This document shows, piece after piece, positions 1 through 9,025 of a DNA stretch of 39,664 nucleotides. Source of the DNA: Candidatus Parcubacteria bacterium (lineage in GTDB: Bacteria; Patescibacteriota; Microgenomatia; Levybacterales; GWA1-39-11); contig QZIP01000031.1 of assembly GCA_003599595.1 (NCBI GenBank), positions 1 to 39,664 on the forward strand, given 5' to 3'. A program made the position numbers and the translations under genes. The notes beneath the pieces were generated by a model, which saw only the letters and a list, made by a program, of their open reading frames with translations, was not told the DNA's origin and ran no database searches. Numbering within the stretch: position 1 is the stretch's first letter; each line of letters starts with the position of its first letter.

Positions 1-194
1 GTTAGTATCTTTTATCCTTAAGTGGACTATGTGTATATTGGTAAAATCCTACGAAAATTGAGAAATCACAAAATGCGAAAATTGAGAGGTTAAGTTACAT
101 TTTATAATCTTCTTTTATAAACTTTTATATACTTTAGTTTTAAAAGTTATTAACTAAACGCTTACAAGAATATGGTTTGTTCTACTATGACCCA

Positions 195-223
195 TTGATC
201 AAAAGATTAAAAGAGACTAAAAT
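195..223 (+). promoter_or_regulatory. possible promoter of the DUF2130 gene
   Basis: TTGATC (195-200) and TAAAAT (218-223) are separated by exactly 17 bases, and the start codon follows about 21 bases downstream. No Shine-Dalgarno sequence precedes that start. The rest of 1-244 shows no convincing gene, only a short direct repeat (CGAAAATTGAGA) around 52-87. AT-rich DNA gives such matches by chance. Confidence 0.3.
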
Positions 224-244
224 TAATTTCACTTTAAGATATTT

Positions 245-1390
245 ATGGTTAATACTATTATTTGCCCCCACTGCGGTCAAAGCATTGAAATTACAGAGGC
301 TTTAACTCACGAATTAAAAAACGAGATATCAACTTCTCTAAAAGAAGAATACGCCAAAAAATTGGAGGAAGTCAAAGGAAAAGCCGAGGAAATTGCCCTC
401 AAGAAAATAACTGAAGAAATGAATTTAAAAATAAAAGACAAGGAGAATGAAGCAGAAGAAATTAAGAAAAGGAATGAAAAATTACAGGAAGATATTTTGG
501 AAATGTCAAAAATGATGAGAGAATTAAAAGAAAAAGATAACCAGAGGGAAGTAGAAATGCAAAAGAAACTTGCGGCTGAAGAAGAGAAGATTAGGTTTGA
601 AACGCAAAAAAAAGTAGAGGAAGAAAATCAATCAAAACTCCTCCAGAAAGACAAACAACTTCAGGATACTTTAAAAGAACTTGAAGATGCACGAAGAAAA
701 TTACAACAAGGTTCTCAACAGACTCAAGGTGAAGCATTTGAGTTGGAGTTTGAAGATCTATTAAAAAGACAATATCCAAATGATAAAATTTTACCTGTTG
801 GAAAAGGCATAAAAGGCGGAGATATTATTCAGGAGGTTTGGGATAGTAGGGGAAACTTTACAGGAAAAATACTTTGGGAACTGAAAAATGCAAAAGCATG
901 GTCAGAAGGGTGGGTAGATAAATTAAAAGATGATAAACGTTCAATAAATGCAGAGGAAGCTGTGTTGGTTTCTGAAATTATGCCAAGTGAAATGAAAAAT
1001 GCAGGGTTTAGAAATAGTATATGGGTTACTCAGAGAAGTTTTTTTATTCCATTAGCTGATTCTTTACGTACAAAACTAATCCAATTGTACTATGTTAAAA
1101 GTTCAGTACAAGGAAAAGATGAGAAAATGGAGATACTTTATCAATATCTTTCTGGAACTGAATTTAAACATCGGGTAGAAGCAATTATAGATGCTTTTTC
1201 TAACATGCAGCAAGAAGTAGAAAAAGAAAAGCGCTATTTTTCTAATAAATGGGCAAGGGATGAAAAAAATATTCGTCATGTAATCGATAACACTTATGGT
1301 ATGCATGGAGATCTCAAAGGAATTATTGGTAAAGTATTACCTGAGATAAAAGGTTTTGAAGCACCTGAACTTGAAAGCGGAGAAAAATAA
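245..1390 (+). CDS. DUF2130 family coiled-coil protein, possible nuclease fold
   Basis: A 381-residue protein with the layout of the DUF2130 family: an N-terminal CPHCG knuckle (residues 7-11), a long Lys/Glu-rich coiled coil (about 20-155), then a conserved globular domain. That domain has GEAFE (162-166), GGD (191-193) and WELKNA (211-216). The order Glu, later Asp, then ExK (Glu212, Lys214) resembles the active site of PD-(D/E)XK nucleases; this is my inference, and the family's function is not established. A second helical stretch follows and there is no signal peptide or membrane segment, so it is probably cytoplasmic. It stands alone, with a gene-free gap on each side. Family assignment is fairly secure, function is not. 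Confidence 0.8.
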   Translation: MVNTIICPHCGQSIEITEALTHELKNEISTSLKEEYAKKLEEVKGKAEEIALKKITEEMNLKIKDKENEAEEIKKRNEKLQEDILEMSKMMRELKEKDNQREVEMQKKLAAEEEKIRFETQKKVEEENQSKLLQKDKQLQDTLKELEDARRKLQQGSQQTQGEAFELEFEDLLKRQYPNDKILPVGKGIKGGDIIQEVWDSRGNFTGKILWELKNAKAWSEGWVDKLKDDKRSINAEEAVLVSEIMPSEMKNAGFRNSIWVTQRSFFIPLADSLRTKLIQLYYVKSSVQGKDEKMEILYQYLSGTEFKHRVEAIIDAFSNMQQEVEKEKRYFSNKWARDEKNIRHVIDNTYGMHGDLKGIIGKVLPEIKGFEAPELESGEK

Positions 1391-1739
1391 TAAAATTTCT
1401 AATTACCCTAATTGATCTAAACACTTTCCAAGCACCTAAATACCAAGTATACACTTCTTGCTGTATCCCGATTTAATCGGGATCAGTCTAGAAGGAGTTA
1501 TACCCTCACCGTTACGAAGTAGATAGTCCCCTTGGGGGGAAACATTTTCAAGTGTGAAGGGTATACTCCAAACAAATTACAAATTAATAAATTTTAAATG
1601 CTTAATGTATTGAATTATTGTTTGTTTCTTGTTATTTGTAATTTGAAGTTTTTATTAATTATTTAGAAATTATGTTAATTAGGTCAATAAAATATTACTA
1701 CCTCTTGAAATAAAAATTTTTATAGGTTATATTCTTCTT
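1391..1739. repeat. gene-free spacer with stacked hairpins
   Basis: No credible gene. It holds three inverted repeats: ATCCCGATT/AATCGGGAT around one base (1465-1483); an imperfect stem with arms 1494-1509 and 1552-1569, both built on GGAGT.ATACCC, enclosing a G/C-rich core; and a perfect 12-bp pair CAAATTACAAAT (1573-1584) / ATTTGTAATTTG (1634-1645). The first two resemble dispersed palindromic repeats; the third belongs to the AT-rich word repeats that recur in spacers of this window. The last 35 bases form the promoter of the next gene. Confidence 0.5.
1705..1733 (+). promoter_or_regulatory. promoter of the zinc-ribbon/Cys-rich cassette, probably leaderless
   Basis: TTGAAA (1705-1710), a 17-base spacer, TATATT (1728-1733), then six bases to the ATG at 1740. 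Transcription should begin at or beside the A of the start codon, giving a leaderless mRNA. This agrees with the lack of any Shine-Dalgarno sequence. Confidence 0.55.
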
Positions 1740-2051
1740 ATGGCTGCTATTACTCAATCTTGTGCAAAATGCGGTTCACAGTTTCTAATTATTGACCAGG
1801 AACAAAAATTTCTTGCTAGTAAAAATCTTCCATTGCCTAAAAATTGCCCTGGATGTAGACAAATGAGAAGACTTATGCTCAGAGGTGGAGAAAGAAGACT
1901 TTATAAAACTAACTGCCAACAGTGCAACAAAGAAATTATTGTGGCTTATGACCCCCAAAAAGTCACCAATAAAATCCTTTGCAAACAGGATTATGATAAA
2001 TATTTTTTGGAAAATGATGCAATTATAAAAGAACCCTTACCGGAAGTATGA
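1740..2051 (+). CDS. zinc-ribbon (zf-trcl-like) protein
   Basis: A 103-residue protein with two metal-binding knuckles. The first has CAKCG near residue 8 and CPGC near residue 36, in the pattern of the probable zinc-ribbon family zf-trcl (C-x2-C ... P-x2-C-x2-C). The second has CQQC near 60 and a lone Cys near 80 (LCKQDY). No signal peptide or membrane segment is present. Its stop overlaps the start of the next gene as ATGA, so the two are likely translationally coupled and their products functionally linked. First gene of a three-gene cassette. A structural or nucleic-acid-binding role is plausible, but the function is unknown. Confidence 0.75.
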   Translation: MAAITQSCAKCGSQFLIIDQEQKFLASKNLPLPKNCPGCRQMRRLMLRGGERRLYKTNCQQCNKEIIVAYDPQKVTNKILCKQDYDKYFLENDAIIKEPLPEV

Positions 2052-2968
2052 CAGCAGAAGCCTTTTTTAGAGAGTTAAAGAAGCTTATTCTTTCTCAACC
2101 AAAAAACCCTACTCATAATCTCAATTGTGAAAGTTGTGACTATGGAGACCAGCTCTACTACTGTAAAAATATGGTTTACAGCTTTGATTGTCTTAATTCA
2201 AACGATTGTATATATCTTTTTGATTCTCGTAAATGTGTTAGTTCTGTTGATTGTGATTTTACTCTTGAAAGCGAATTATGTTATGAGTGTGTTGATGCCC
2301 ACAGAAGTTTTAATTCTGAGTTTTTAGAAGATTCTCATAACATGAGAGATTCATCTTACAGCTATGCCTGCCGTGACTGCCACAACGTTTTTGGTTGTGT
2401 AGGTCTTCAGAATAAATCTTATTGCATTTTCAACCGTCAGCTAACTGAAGATGAATATAAAGAAAAAATTCAAAAATACAAAGCTTTACCTACAGAAAAG
2501 GTTTTGGAAATGATGGAAGAACTTAAAAAAAGATTTCCCAAAACCCAAACACACGGGTTTAACAATGAAAACTCCCCATATGGAGATTACGTCTACAACA
2601 GTAAAAACTGCTATATGAATTTTGATACCAGAAGTGATCAGGACTGTGCTTATCTTTATGACAGTGGCGGAAATAAAAATTGTTTAGATTCAACTTTCAG
2701 TGGGGATTCTGAGATTTCTTATCAACTTGTCGATTCGGCGTATATATTCAATTGTGATTTTGTTACTTACTCATCTCATTGCAACGATTGCTATTATGTT
2801 GTCAATTGTTCAGATTCCAAGAATTGTTTGGGTTGTGTTACTTTAAGTCATAAACAATATTGCATTTTAAATAGACAACTTACTCAGGAAGAATATGAAA
2901 GAATCAGTAAGCCTCTCCTTGAAGAGCTTAAAAACAAAAACCTAGGCTGGGCAGATTTAGTGTTTTAA
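2048..2968 (+). CDS. Cys-rich repeat (solenoid-like) protein, copy 1
   Basis: A 306-residue cytoplasmic-looking protein with over twenty cysteines and no signal peptide. It is an internal duplication: each half has about four units of roughly 22 residues rich in Y/F-C-x-N, FDC and DS, and ends in a hallmark block, NKSYCIFNRQLTEDEY in the N-half and HKQYCILNRQLTQEEY in the C-half. A short helical linker (KYKALPTEK onward) joins the halves. Regular Cys, Asp and aromatic spacing suggests a right-handed beta-helix with stacked cysteines, possibly metal-binding; this is inference. I have seen similar proteins in Patescibacteria under unhelpful names and know no demonstrated function. It overlaps the zinc-ribbon gene by four bases and is followed 27 bases later by a paralog. 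Confidence 0.75.
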   Translation: MTAEAFFRELKKLILSQPKNPTHNLNCESCDYGDQLYYCKNMVYSFDCLNSNDCIYLFDSRKCVSSVDCDFTLESELCYECVDAHRSFNSEFLEDSHNMRDSSYSYACRDCHNVFGCVGLQNKSYCIFNRQLTEDEYKEKIQKYKALPTEKVLEMMEELKKRFPKTQTHGFNNENSPYGDYVYNSKNCYMNFDTRSDQDCAYLYDSGGNKNCLDSTFSGDSEISYQLVDSAYIFNCDFVTYSSHCNDCYYVVNCSDSKNCLGCVTLSHKQYCILNRQLTQEEYERISKPLLEELKNKNLGWADLVF

Positions 2969-2995
2969 TTTGGTCTGCATATAACCCAAGAATCT

Positions 2996-3913
2996 ATGAA
3001 CGCAAAAATCTTCCTTGAAGAGTTACAAAAAATTATCTGGTCCCAACCCAAAACTCCATTCCGTTCTAACTACACAGAAAATTGCGAAGGTGACCAGCTT
3101 TATTATTGTAAAAATATGATAAACTGCTTTGATTGTCTTAGATGTGCAGATAGTACATATTTATTTGATTCCATGATGTGTACAAATTGTTTTGACTGTG
3201 ATTATTCTTCCTCGTCAGAATTATGTTATGAGTGTGTTGATGCGGATAAGTGCTTTAACTGTGATTTTCTTGAAGACTGCTCCAGCACCAGAGATTCCTC
3301 TTATAGTTATGGGTGTAAAAATTGCCATAATGTTTTTGGATGTGTAGGTCTCCAAAATAAATCTTACTGCATTTTTAACCGTCAGTTGACAGAGGATGAA
3401 TACAAAGAAAAAGTTGAAAAGTATAAAAATCTTCCCCCCGAAAAAATCCTTAAAATGGTGTCAAAAATAAAAAAGCTATATCCGAGGACACAAACTCATG
3501 GATGGAGTAATGAGAACTCACCCTACGGAGATTATGTTTACAACAGTAAAAACTGTTATATGTGTTTTAACATGACAAATAGTGAAAATAGTGGATATCT
3601 TTATGATTCACAAGCTTGTAAGACTTGTTATGATTCAACTTTTTCAGGTGATAGTGAGTTAACTTATGAATTTATTGACTCGGAATTTTTATTTAACTGT
3701 AGTTACACACTTTACTCTTCTTATTGCCATGATGGTTCTTACCTTATATATTGTGCAAATGTCAAAAATTGCCTTGGTTGTGTGGGTTTATATCACAAAC
3801 AATATTGCATTTTAAATAGACAACTTACTCAGGAAGAATATGAAAGAATCAGTAAGCCTCTCCTTGAAGAACTCAAAAAATCTAACCTCGGTTGGGGAAA
3901 CCTAGTATTCTAA
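2996..3913 (+). CDS. Cys-rich repeat (solenoid-like) protein, copy 2
   Basis: A 305-residue paralog of the preceding gene, with the same duplicated architecture and the same two NRQLT blocks, and even richer in cysteine in its N-half (nearly thirty in total). The start follows the previous stop by 27 bases with no clear Shine-Dalgarno sequence, so it is probably co-transcribed. Positions 3797-3870 are identical base for base to 2852-2925, although the rest of the two genes has diverged. This points to recent gene conversion or strong local constraint. Function unknown; a metal-binding or scaffold role is only a guess. Confidence 0.75.
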   Translation: MNAKIFLEELQKIIWSQPKTPFRSNYTENCEGDQLYYCKNMINCFDCLRCADSTYLFDSMMCTNCFDCDYSSSSELCYECVDADKCFNCDFLEDCSSTRDSSYSYGCKNCHNVFGCVGLQNKSYCIFNRQLTEDEYKEKVEKYKNLPPEKILKMVSKIKKLYPRTQTHGWSNENSPYGDYVYNSKNCYMCFNMTNSENSGYLYDSQACKTCYDSTFSGDSELTYEFIDSEFLFNCSYTLYSSYCHDGSYLIYCANVKNCLGCVGLYHKQYCILNRQLTQEEYERISKPLLEELKKSNLGWGNLVF

Positions 3914-3980
3914 CTCTAAATATAATTTTTCATTAATCTCTAATCTTCCAGTATGTGGGTTAGTCGAACCACAAGCTTAT

Positions 3981-4070
3981 AAATCCAAATTTCAAATGTC
4001 AAATGACAAATGAATTTCAAATGACTTAATGTCTAAAGAATTTGGATTTTAAACATTGATTTGACATTTG
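3981..4070. repeat. AT-rich inverted word repeats in spacer
   Basis: Two perfect complementary pairs are interleaved: AAATCCAAATT (3981-3991) with 4039-4049, and CAAATGTCAAAT (3993-4004) with 4059-4070. Their order is A-B-A'-B', so they cannot form one simple stem. The spacer lies between convergent genes and could help end transcription, but no T-run follows. Confidence 0.45.
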
Positions 4071-4090
4071 GGCTTTAGTATTTGTACTTA

Positions 4091-6430
4091 TTATATTATT
4101 GGTTCCGGAAAACTTTCTTCAGGAGATGTTGATGGTCCATCAATTGGATCAACACTTTGCGTCCATCTGGCAATCTCATTCTCAACAGCAGTTCTGTTTT
4201 TGCCAAACTTCATTCTGGAATTATTTAAAATCTCAACAGAATAATCAAAGGTCGGCTTAGGCACATTTAATGTTTTAGCTGAAAAAGGAGGTGTAATTTT
4301 GCCGTTTACAGACATTTTAATATACATCTCCCGTACATTGAGATTTATCATATCATCTGCGCTAAATACCGGAGAAAACTCTTTTTGTAGATATGCCGCA
4401 TCATCTCCTCCAATTGGAAAAACAATCAAAGACCCTACGTTTCCAAAAGCCGTTGCCTTAACATCTTCTGGTAGTTGTGCAATATATTGATGGGCAATAG
4501 TTAGATTCAAATGGTATTTTCTTGCCTCTGAAAGAATTGTTGAAAAAGCATCAGTTGCAAAATTCTGAAACTCATCAACATAAAAGTAAAAATCGCGCCT
4601 GTCTTCTTCTTTCATTTTTGCACGTGCCAATGCTGCCTGTTGAATTTTTGTAATAAACATTGCACCTAAGAGCGCGGCATTATCATCTCCCAATTTTCCT
4701 TTGGATGCATTGATCAATACAATTTTCCCCTCATTCATAAATTCTTCAAATTTTAAAGAATTATTTCTTTGTCCAATCATATTTCTGATAATTGGATTTG
4801 CAATAAATTGTCCAACCTTGTTCAGTATTGGAATAACCGCATCATTTGCAAAGCGTTCATTCCATGCTGAAAATTCATTTACCCAAAAACTTTTTACCAC
4901 AGGATCCTGAATTTGTTTAATCACTCTTTGTCTAAAGGGTGTATCAGATAACATTCTCTGAATCCCCAAAATATTTGAATCAGGAGTTTCAAGTAGGGCA
5001 AGAGTTATATATCTAACGATATGTTCCATTCTAGGGTTCCAGCTTGCGGCAAATAATTTTTTAAAGATCGATATAAAAAAAGTTGATAAATGCTGTCTTA
5101 CTTCATAATCTAATACGGGCTCAAGCGGATTAAACCCAATTGGAAAATCGCGGTCTGCAGGATTTACGTAAACCACGTCATCAATCCGCTCTTTTGGTAC
5201 AAACATCAAAAGCTCATCTGCTAAATCTCCATGAGGGTCCAGAAGACAGCATCCTTGTCCGCTTTGGATGTCGGAAATAAGCAATAGTTCAAGTAAGCGG
5301 CTTTTTCCGGTTCCTGTTTTCCCAACAACGTATAAATGCCTTCTTCTATCAATTCTTTTTATTCCAAAAACTTTTCCACCATTTCTATAATTAGTTTCTC
5401 CAAAAAAAGACACTTCTTGCTCATTTACAAGACCTTTAGCAGGTAAAACATCAGGCGCAGGCGCTCTTTTTGAAGTAGTATTAACAATATTTGAAACAAT
5501 ACTCCCCTGATAAGGAAAGTGATAAAGCGTTGCTATTTCACTTGGGCTCCAATAATCTCCTTTCTCAAATACCCTTGCTTTAAAAATCTGCGCTAAATCA
5601 TTCCCAAAAATAAAATACTTCTTCTTTCTAATCTCATTTTCACTCTTTAAGCTCTTAAAAAGTCCAAGAAGAGTATTAAGTTTTGCTTTCGCTACTGGCT
5701 CATTTTGGGCAGTGTAGGCAACCAAAAACTTTCCTCTGTATAAATCTTGAGAAAATTTAATATAAGAATTTGATGGATTTCCTTCATTATCAAACTTTCT
5801 CCCAAAATATTTGTAATTAAGGGATTTTAAGCCTCTCTCCCAAAATTTAGATCCCACTCTTTGTAAAGATAATTGAAGATAAGCCTTTTCCCGAGGTTCT
5901 GTTTTTGAAAGCATAGAAGACAGGCTTTTTAAAAAATCATCTTCAAGCCCCTGATATGTTTTGATTGGAGAAAAACTTGATCTTTTAAAATTAAATTGTG
6001 CAAAAGCGGTATTTTTATCAAAAGAGGGTAGATAATCCTCAATCTCCTCAATCTCTGCCTCTGGATACTGCGCATAAAGCTGGGATTCAACTATGCTCTT
6101 GTAATTTTTATCTACAACAATATAAAAATATAAAAATTGATCACTTGATGCCATCTCTAGGTTCAAGCTGGTCCCAGTAGGTACAACTCTATGGAAAGAT
6201 TTCAGAAATTCTTCCATTGCTTCTTCTTTTTGCTGATTGCTCTGGCTTGTCTTTATAAGCAAAAATGATTTATTGCCTCCCTTTAGAGCTTTATTAATTT
6301 TGCTCTTAAACATAAGTTTGGAAACCACAATCCATGAAACAGCAACAAACCCAGAAAATAAAGTAAAGTATATAGTAATAGTGAAGATAAAGTTTATGAT
6401 TTCTGAAAATAATACTCCCAGTTGCTCCAT
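4091..6430 (-). CDS. membrane-anchored TraG/VirD4-HerA type ATPase (type IV secretion/DUF87-like)
   Basis: A 779-residue protein. Residues about 10-40 form one hydrophobic membrane segment. Residues 50-330 are a region typical of the large CPR conjugation-type ATPases. The motor domain has Walker A GKTGTGKS (370-377), LLDPHGDLADEL just after it, Walker B FYFYVDE (614-620, Asp619-Glu620) and a sensor-like AHQY (646-649). The family pumps DNA or works at the membrane in conjugation, secretion or DNA uptake. No relaxase, VirB or pilin gene is nearby, so it is not part of a visible transfer operon; in this radiation such ATPases often stand alone. The C-terminus is acidic and proline-rich. Start at 6430 because the membrane segment follows immediately. 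Confidence 0.8.
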   Translation of the reverse strand: MEQLGVLFSEIINFIFTITIYFTLFSGFVAVSWIVVSKLMFKSKINKALKGGNKSFLLIKTSQSNQQKEEAMEEFLKSFHRVVPTGTSLNLEMASSDQFLYFYIVVDKNYKSIVESQLYAQYPEAEIEEIEDYLPSFDKNTAFAQFNFKRSSFSPIKTYQGLEDDFLKSLSSMLSKTEPREKAYLQLSLQRVGSKFWERGLKSLNYKYFGRKFDNEGNPSNSYIKFSQDLYRGKFLVAYTAQNEPVAKAKLNTLLGLFKSLKSENEIRKKKYFIFGNDLAQIFKARVFEKGDYWSPSEIATLYHFPYQGSIVSNIVNTTSKRAPAPDVLPAKGLVNEQEVSFFGETNYRNGGKVFGIKRIDRRRHLYVVGKTGTGKSRLLELLLISDIQSGQGCCLLDPHGDLADELLMFVPKERIDDVVYVNPADRDFPIGFNPLEPVLDYEVRQHLSTFFISIFKKLFAASWNPRMEHIVRYITLALLETPDSNILGIQRMLSDTPFRQRVIKQIQDPVVKSFWVNEFSAWNERFANDAVIPILNKVGQFIANPIIRNMIGQRNNSLKFEEFMNEGKIVLINASKGKLGDDNAALLGAMFITKIQQAALARAKMKEEDRRDFYFYVDEFQNFATDAFSTILSEARKYHLNLTIAHQYIAQLPEDVKATAFGNVGSLIVFPIGGDDAAYLQKEFSPVFSADDMINLNVREMYIKMSVNGKITPPFSAKTLNVPKPTFDYSVEILNNSRMKFGKNRTAVENEIARWTQSVDPIDGPSTSPEESFPEPII

Positions 6431-6437
6431 ATATTCT

Positions 6438-6470
6438 CCTAAGTATATCTGTTAAGTATACCTAAGTATA
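6438..6470 (-). promoter_or_regulatory. repeated TATACTTAGG words before the ATPase gene
   Basis: On the minus strand TATACTTAGG occurs at 6470-6461 and 6447-6438, with TATACTTAA between them. The proximal TATACT could be a -10 box about 11 bases before the ATG. The same ten-mer is the -10 region of the divergent fusA promoter (6640-6649), so one protein could bind both, or the words are simply shared promoter cores. Confidence 0.35.
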
Positions 6471-6615
6471 ACTTAAAGCACACTTTACACGCAATAGTTC
6501 GGAGAGGAATCAGCAACAAATTGCCACTACACTAAGCCACCCCTCGGGTGAAAAAGGGTGAAAAAGAAGTTTATGTTGCCGAGTTTTTGAAGACTCCTGA
6601 ATTGCACCGTAAATA

Positions 6616-6645
6616 TTTACATTTCCGCCAAATTTATGCTATACT
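6616..6645 (+). promoter_or_regulatory. fusA promoter with extended -10
   Basis: TTTACA (6616-6621), an 18-base spacer, and TATACT (6640-6645) preceded by TGC, giving an extended -10 box. Expected start of transcription is about 6652. Upstream, 6471-6615 holds no gene, only a small palindrome CACCC-CTC-GGGTG (6538-6550). Confidence 0.6.
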
Positions 6646-6680
6646 TAGGCTAAGATAAAAACCTAAGTCTTTCTGGCTTG

Positions 6681-6708
6681 GAGTCCCTTTAAACGGGATT
6701 CTTTTTTT
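6681..6708 (+). terminator. terminator-like leader hairpin before fusA
   Basis: GAGTCCC (6681-6687) pairs with GGGATTC (6695-6701, one G-T wobble) around a 7-base loop, followed by seven T's (6702-6708). It lies between the fusA promoter and the fusA start (6729), so it would act as a leader attenuator rather than an operon end. A weak AAAGGA ribosome site follows. Confidence 0.5.
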
Positions 6709-6728
6709 GAAAGGAAGCAAAAAAATAT

Positions 6729-8840
6729 ATGGCACAAGAATCAAGAATCTATCCATTAGACAAAATTAGAAATATAGGAATAATTGCTCATATTGATGCC
6801 GGTAAAACCACAACTACCGAACGCATCCTTTTTTACACTGGCAAAAGTTACAAGATTGGAGATATAGATGAGGGAACAACCGTAATGGACTGGATGGACC
6901 AGGAAAAAGAAAGAGGAATTACTATTGTCTCAGCCGCTACTACTGCTTTTTGGAAAGATTGCCGCATTAATATTATTGACACCCCGGGCCACGTTGATTT
7001 TACCGCAGAAGTTGAGAGATCACTACGTGTTTTAGACGGGGCAATCACTGTCTTGGATGCAGAAGAAGGAGTTCAATCTCAGTCAGAAACCGTTTGGCGC
7101 CAGGCAGATAAGTACAAAGTTCCAAGAATATGTTTTGTCAACAAGATGGATAAAATAGGCGCAGATTTCCTAAAGACAGTAAAAAGTATAGAAGATAGAC
7201 TTGGTGCAAATCCAATTATTATGGTTCTTCCTATTGGTAGTGAGCAAGAATACAAGGGAATCTTTGACCTTCTTAATATGAAATCAATTGTCTGGACAGG
7301 GGAAGAGTTAGGCGCAAAATTTGAAGTGAATGATGAGATTCCAGATGGCATGAAAGATGAGATTGAAGATTACAGGCATAAAATGATTGAAAAAATTGCA
7401 GAAACTGATGATGTTTTATTAGAAAAATATCTTAATAATCAAGAGATTACGGTAGAAGAACTTAAAAAAGCCCTTCGTGCCGCAGTTATTTCTTACAAGC
7501 TTGTTCCAATTTATGCAGGATCATCTCTTAGAAATAAAGGCGTTCAGCCACTGTTAGATGCGGTTATTGAATATCTTCCGTCCCCAATGGACTTAAAAGA
7601 AGTAAAAGGAATAAATCCAAAAACAGAAGCAGAAGAAGTAAGAAAACTTATTCCGGAAGAAAATTTTACAGGATTTGCTTTTAAGGTCCAGGTTGATCCT
7701 CACGTGGGAAAGCTTACCTATATAAGGGTTTATTCTGGGAAACTTACTGCAGGATCATATGCGTACAATAGCACAAAAGACATAAAAGAAAGAGTGGGAA
7801 GGCTTCTTATGATGCATGCAAATCAAAGAGAAGAGATAAAAGAATCATACGCTGGAGAAATAGTTGCGGTTGTAGGACTTAAAGACACAGTTACCGGAGA
7901 CACACTTTGCGATGAGACAAAGCCTATTATTCTTGAGAAAATTTCTTTTCCAGAGCCAGTTATTTCTCTTGCTATTGAACCAAAAACAAAATCAGATCAG
8001 GAAAAATTGGGATACGCCCTTAAAAGACTTATGGAGGAAGATCCTACCTTTTCTGTCAAAACAAATCATGAAACCGGACAAACAATCATCTCAGGCATTG
8101 GAGAGCTTCAGCTTGAAGTTATGGTTGAAAGAATGAAAAGGGAATTTAATGTTTTAGCAAATGTTGGTGCACCCCAAGTTGCTTATAAAGAAACTATTAC
8201 AGCTCAAGCAAACGGTGAAGGTAAATATATTAGACAAACCGGAGGCCGTGGACAGTATGGACACTGTCTTATTAAAGTTGAGCCAAAACCACGTGGAGAA
8301 GGTTATGAGTTTGTTAATTCTGTTAAAGGTGGCGCAATTCCATCAGAATTTATTACCTCTATTGAAAAAGGAATAAAAGAAACTATGGAAAACGGAGTCC
8401 TTCTTGGTTATACAATGACCGATATGAAAATTACTCTTTATGATGGATCTTACCATGAGGTAGACTCCTCAGATATTGCCTTTAAAATTGCTGGAAGTAT
8501 GGCTCTGCAGTCAGCAACAAAAAAAGCAACTCTTACCCTAATTGAGCCTATTATGAAAGTTGAAGTTACCACTCCGGAAGAATTTATGGGAGATGTAATT
8601 GGTGATCTCTCAAGTAAACGTGCTCAAATTCTAGGAACAGAAGAGAGAGGAAATGCAAGAATTATTCTGGCCCAGGTTCCACTCGCAGAACTTACTGGTT
8701 ATGCAACTTCTTTAAGAAGCATGACCCAGGGCCGTGCTACTTATTATATGGAGCCTTCTCATTATGAAGAAGTTCCAAGAAACATCATTGAACAAATGCT
8801 CTCAAAATCCACCTTCACAGGCCGCGTCTCAAACACCTAA
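6729..8840 (+). CDS. fusA: translation elongation factor G
   Basis: A 703-residue protein of full EF-G length. The G-domain motifs are intact: [14 protein letters not shown] (G1, near residue 20), RGITIVSA (switch/G2), DTPGHVDF (G3) and NKMD (G4). Domains II-V follow, including GRGQYGHC in domain IV. It drives ribosome translocation and, with RRF, recycling. The usual str-operon partners rpsL, rpsG and tuf are not adjacent: a minus-strand ATPase lies upstream and murB downstream, so fusA is its own transcription unit with its own promoter and a hairpin-bearing leader. Confidence 0.98.
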   Translation: MAQESRIYPLDKIRNIGIIAHIDAGKTTTTERILFYTGKSYKIGDIDEGTTVMDWMDQEKERGITIVSAATTAFWKDCRINIIDTPGHVDFTAEVERSLRVLDGAITVLDAEEGVQSQSETVWRQADKYKVPRICFVNKMDKIGADFLKTVKSIEDRLGANPIIMVLPIGSEQEYKGIFDLLNMKSIVWTGEELGAKFEVNDEIPDGMKDEIEDYRHKMIEKIAETDDVLLEKYLNNQEITVEELKKALRAAVISYKLVPIYAGSSLRNKGVQPLLDAVIEYLPSPMDLKEVKGINPKTEAEEVRKLIPEENFTGFAFKVQVDPHVGKLTYIRVYSGKLTAGSYAYNSTKDIKERVGRLLMMHANQREEIKESYAGEIVAVVGLKDTVTGDTLCDETKPIILEKISFPEPVISLAIEPKTKSDQEKLGYALKRLMEEDPTFSVKTNHETGQTIISGIGELQLEVMVERMKREFNVLANVGAPQVAYKETITAQANGEGKYIRQTGGRGQYGHCLIKVEPKPRGEGYEFVNSVKGGAIPSEFITSIEKGIKETMENGVLLGYTMTDMKITLYDGSYHEVDSSDIAFKIAGSMALQSATKKATLTLIEPIMKVEVTTPEEFMGDVIGDLSSKRAQILGTEERGNARIILAQVPLAELTGYATSLRSMTQGRATYYMEPSHYEEVPRNIIEQMLSKSTFTGRVSNT

Positions 8841-8857
8841 TATCTATCGTTCAAGTT

Positions 8858-8886
8858 TTCATTAACTTATTACCTCGTGCTATAAT
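8858..8886 (+). promoter_or_regulatory. murB promoter with extended -10
   Basis: TATAAT (8881-8886) is a perfect -10 box preceded by TGC (extended -10). The -35 position at 17 bases is only TTCATT (8858-8863). It predicts a leader of roughly 130 bases that includes the repeats at 8908-9024. Confidence 0.5.
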
Positions 8887-8907
8887 TAGCGTAGGCCAGT
8901 TTGTATA

Positions 8908-9024
8908 CAAATTCAAAATCCAAAATTAAAAGTTAAAAATTACAGTTAATAGTTCAAAATTATATAAGATAACTTTGAATTTTGAATTGTAATTTTGAAC
9001 CTTGCATTTTGAACTTTTAACTAA
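8908..9024. repeat. AT-rich inverted word repeats in the murB leader
   Basis: The left half is made of CAAAATT/AAGTTAAAA words and the right half of their complements (TTTTGAA, AATTTTGAA, TTTTAACT), forming a long imperfect stem that ends two bases before the murB ATG at 9026. It resembles spacers at 26717, 29340 and 36085. If transcribed, it would fold over the start region. Confidence 0.45.
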
Positions 9025-9025
9025 T

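Noticed and set aside
4091-6430. Part of a conjugative element
   Set aside because: No relaxase, VirB-type, pilin or integrase gene lies near, and single ATPases of this kind are common in CPR genomes.
9002-9025. TTG start of murB
   Set aside because: It lies in an AT-rich repeat arm and adds eight residues not typical of MurB.
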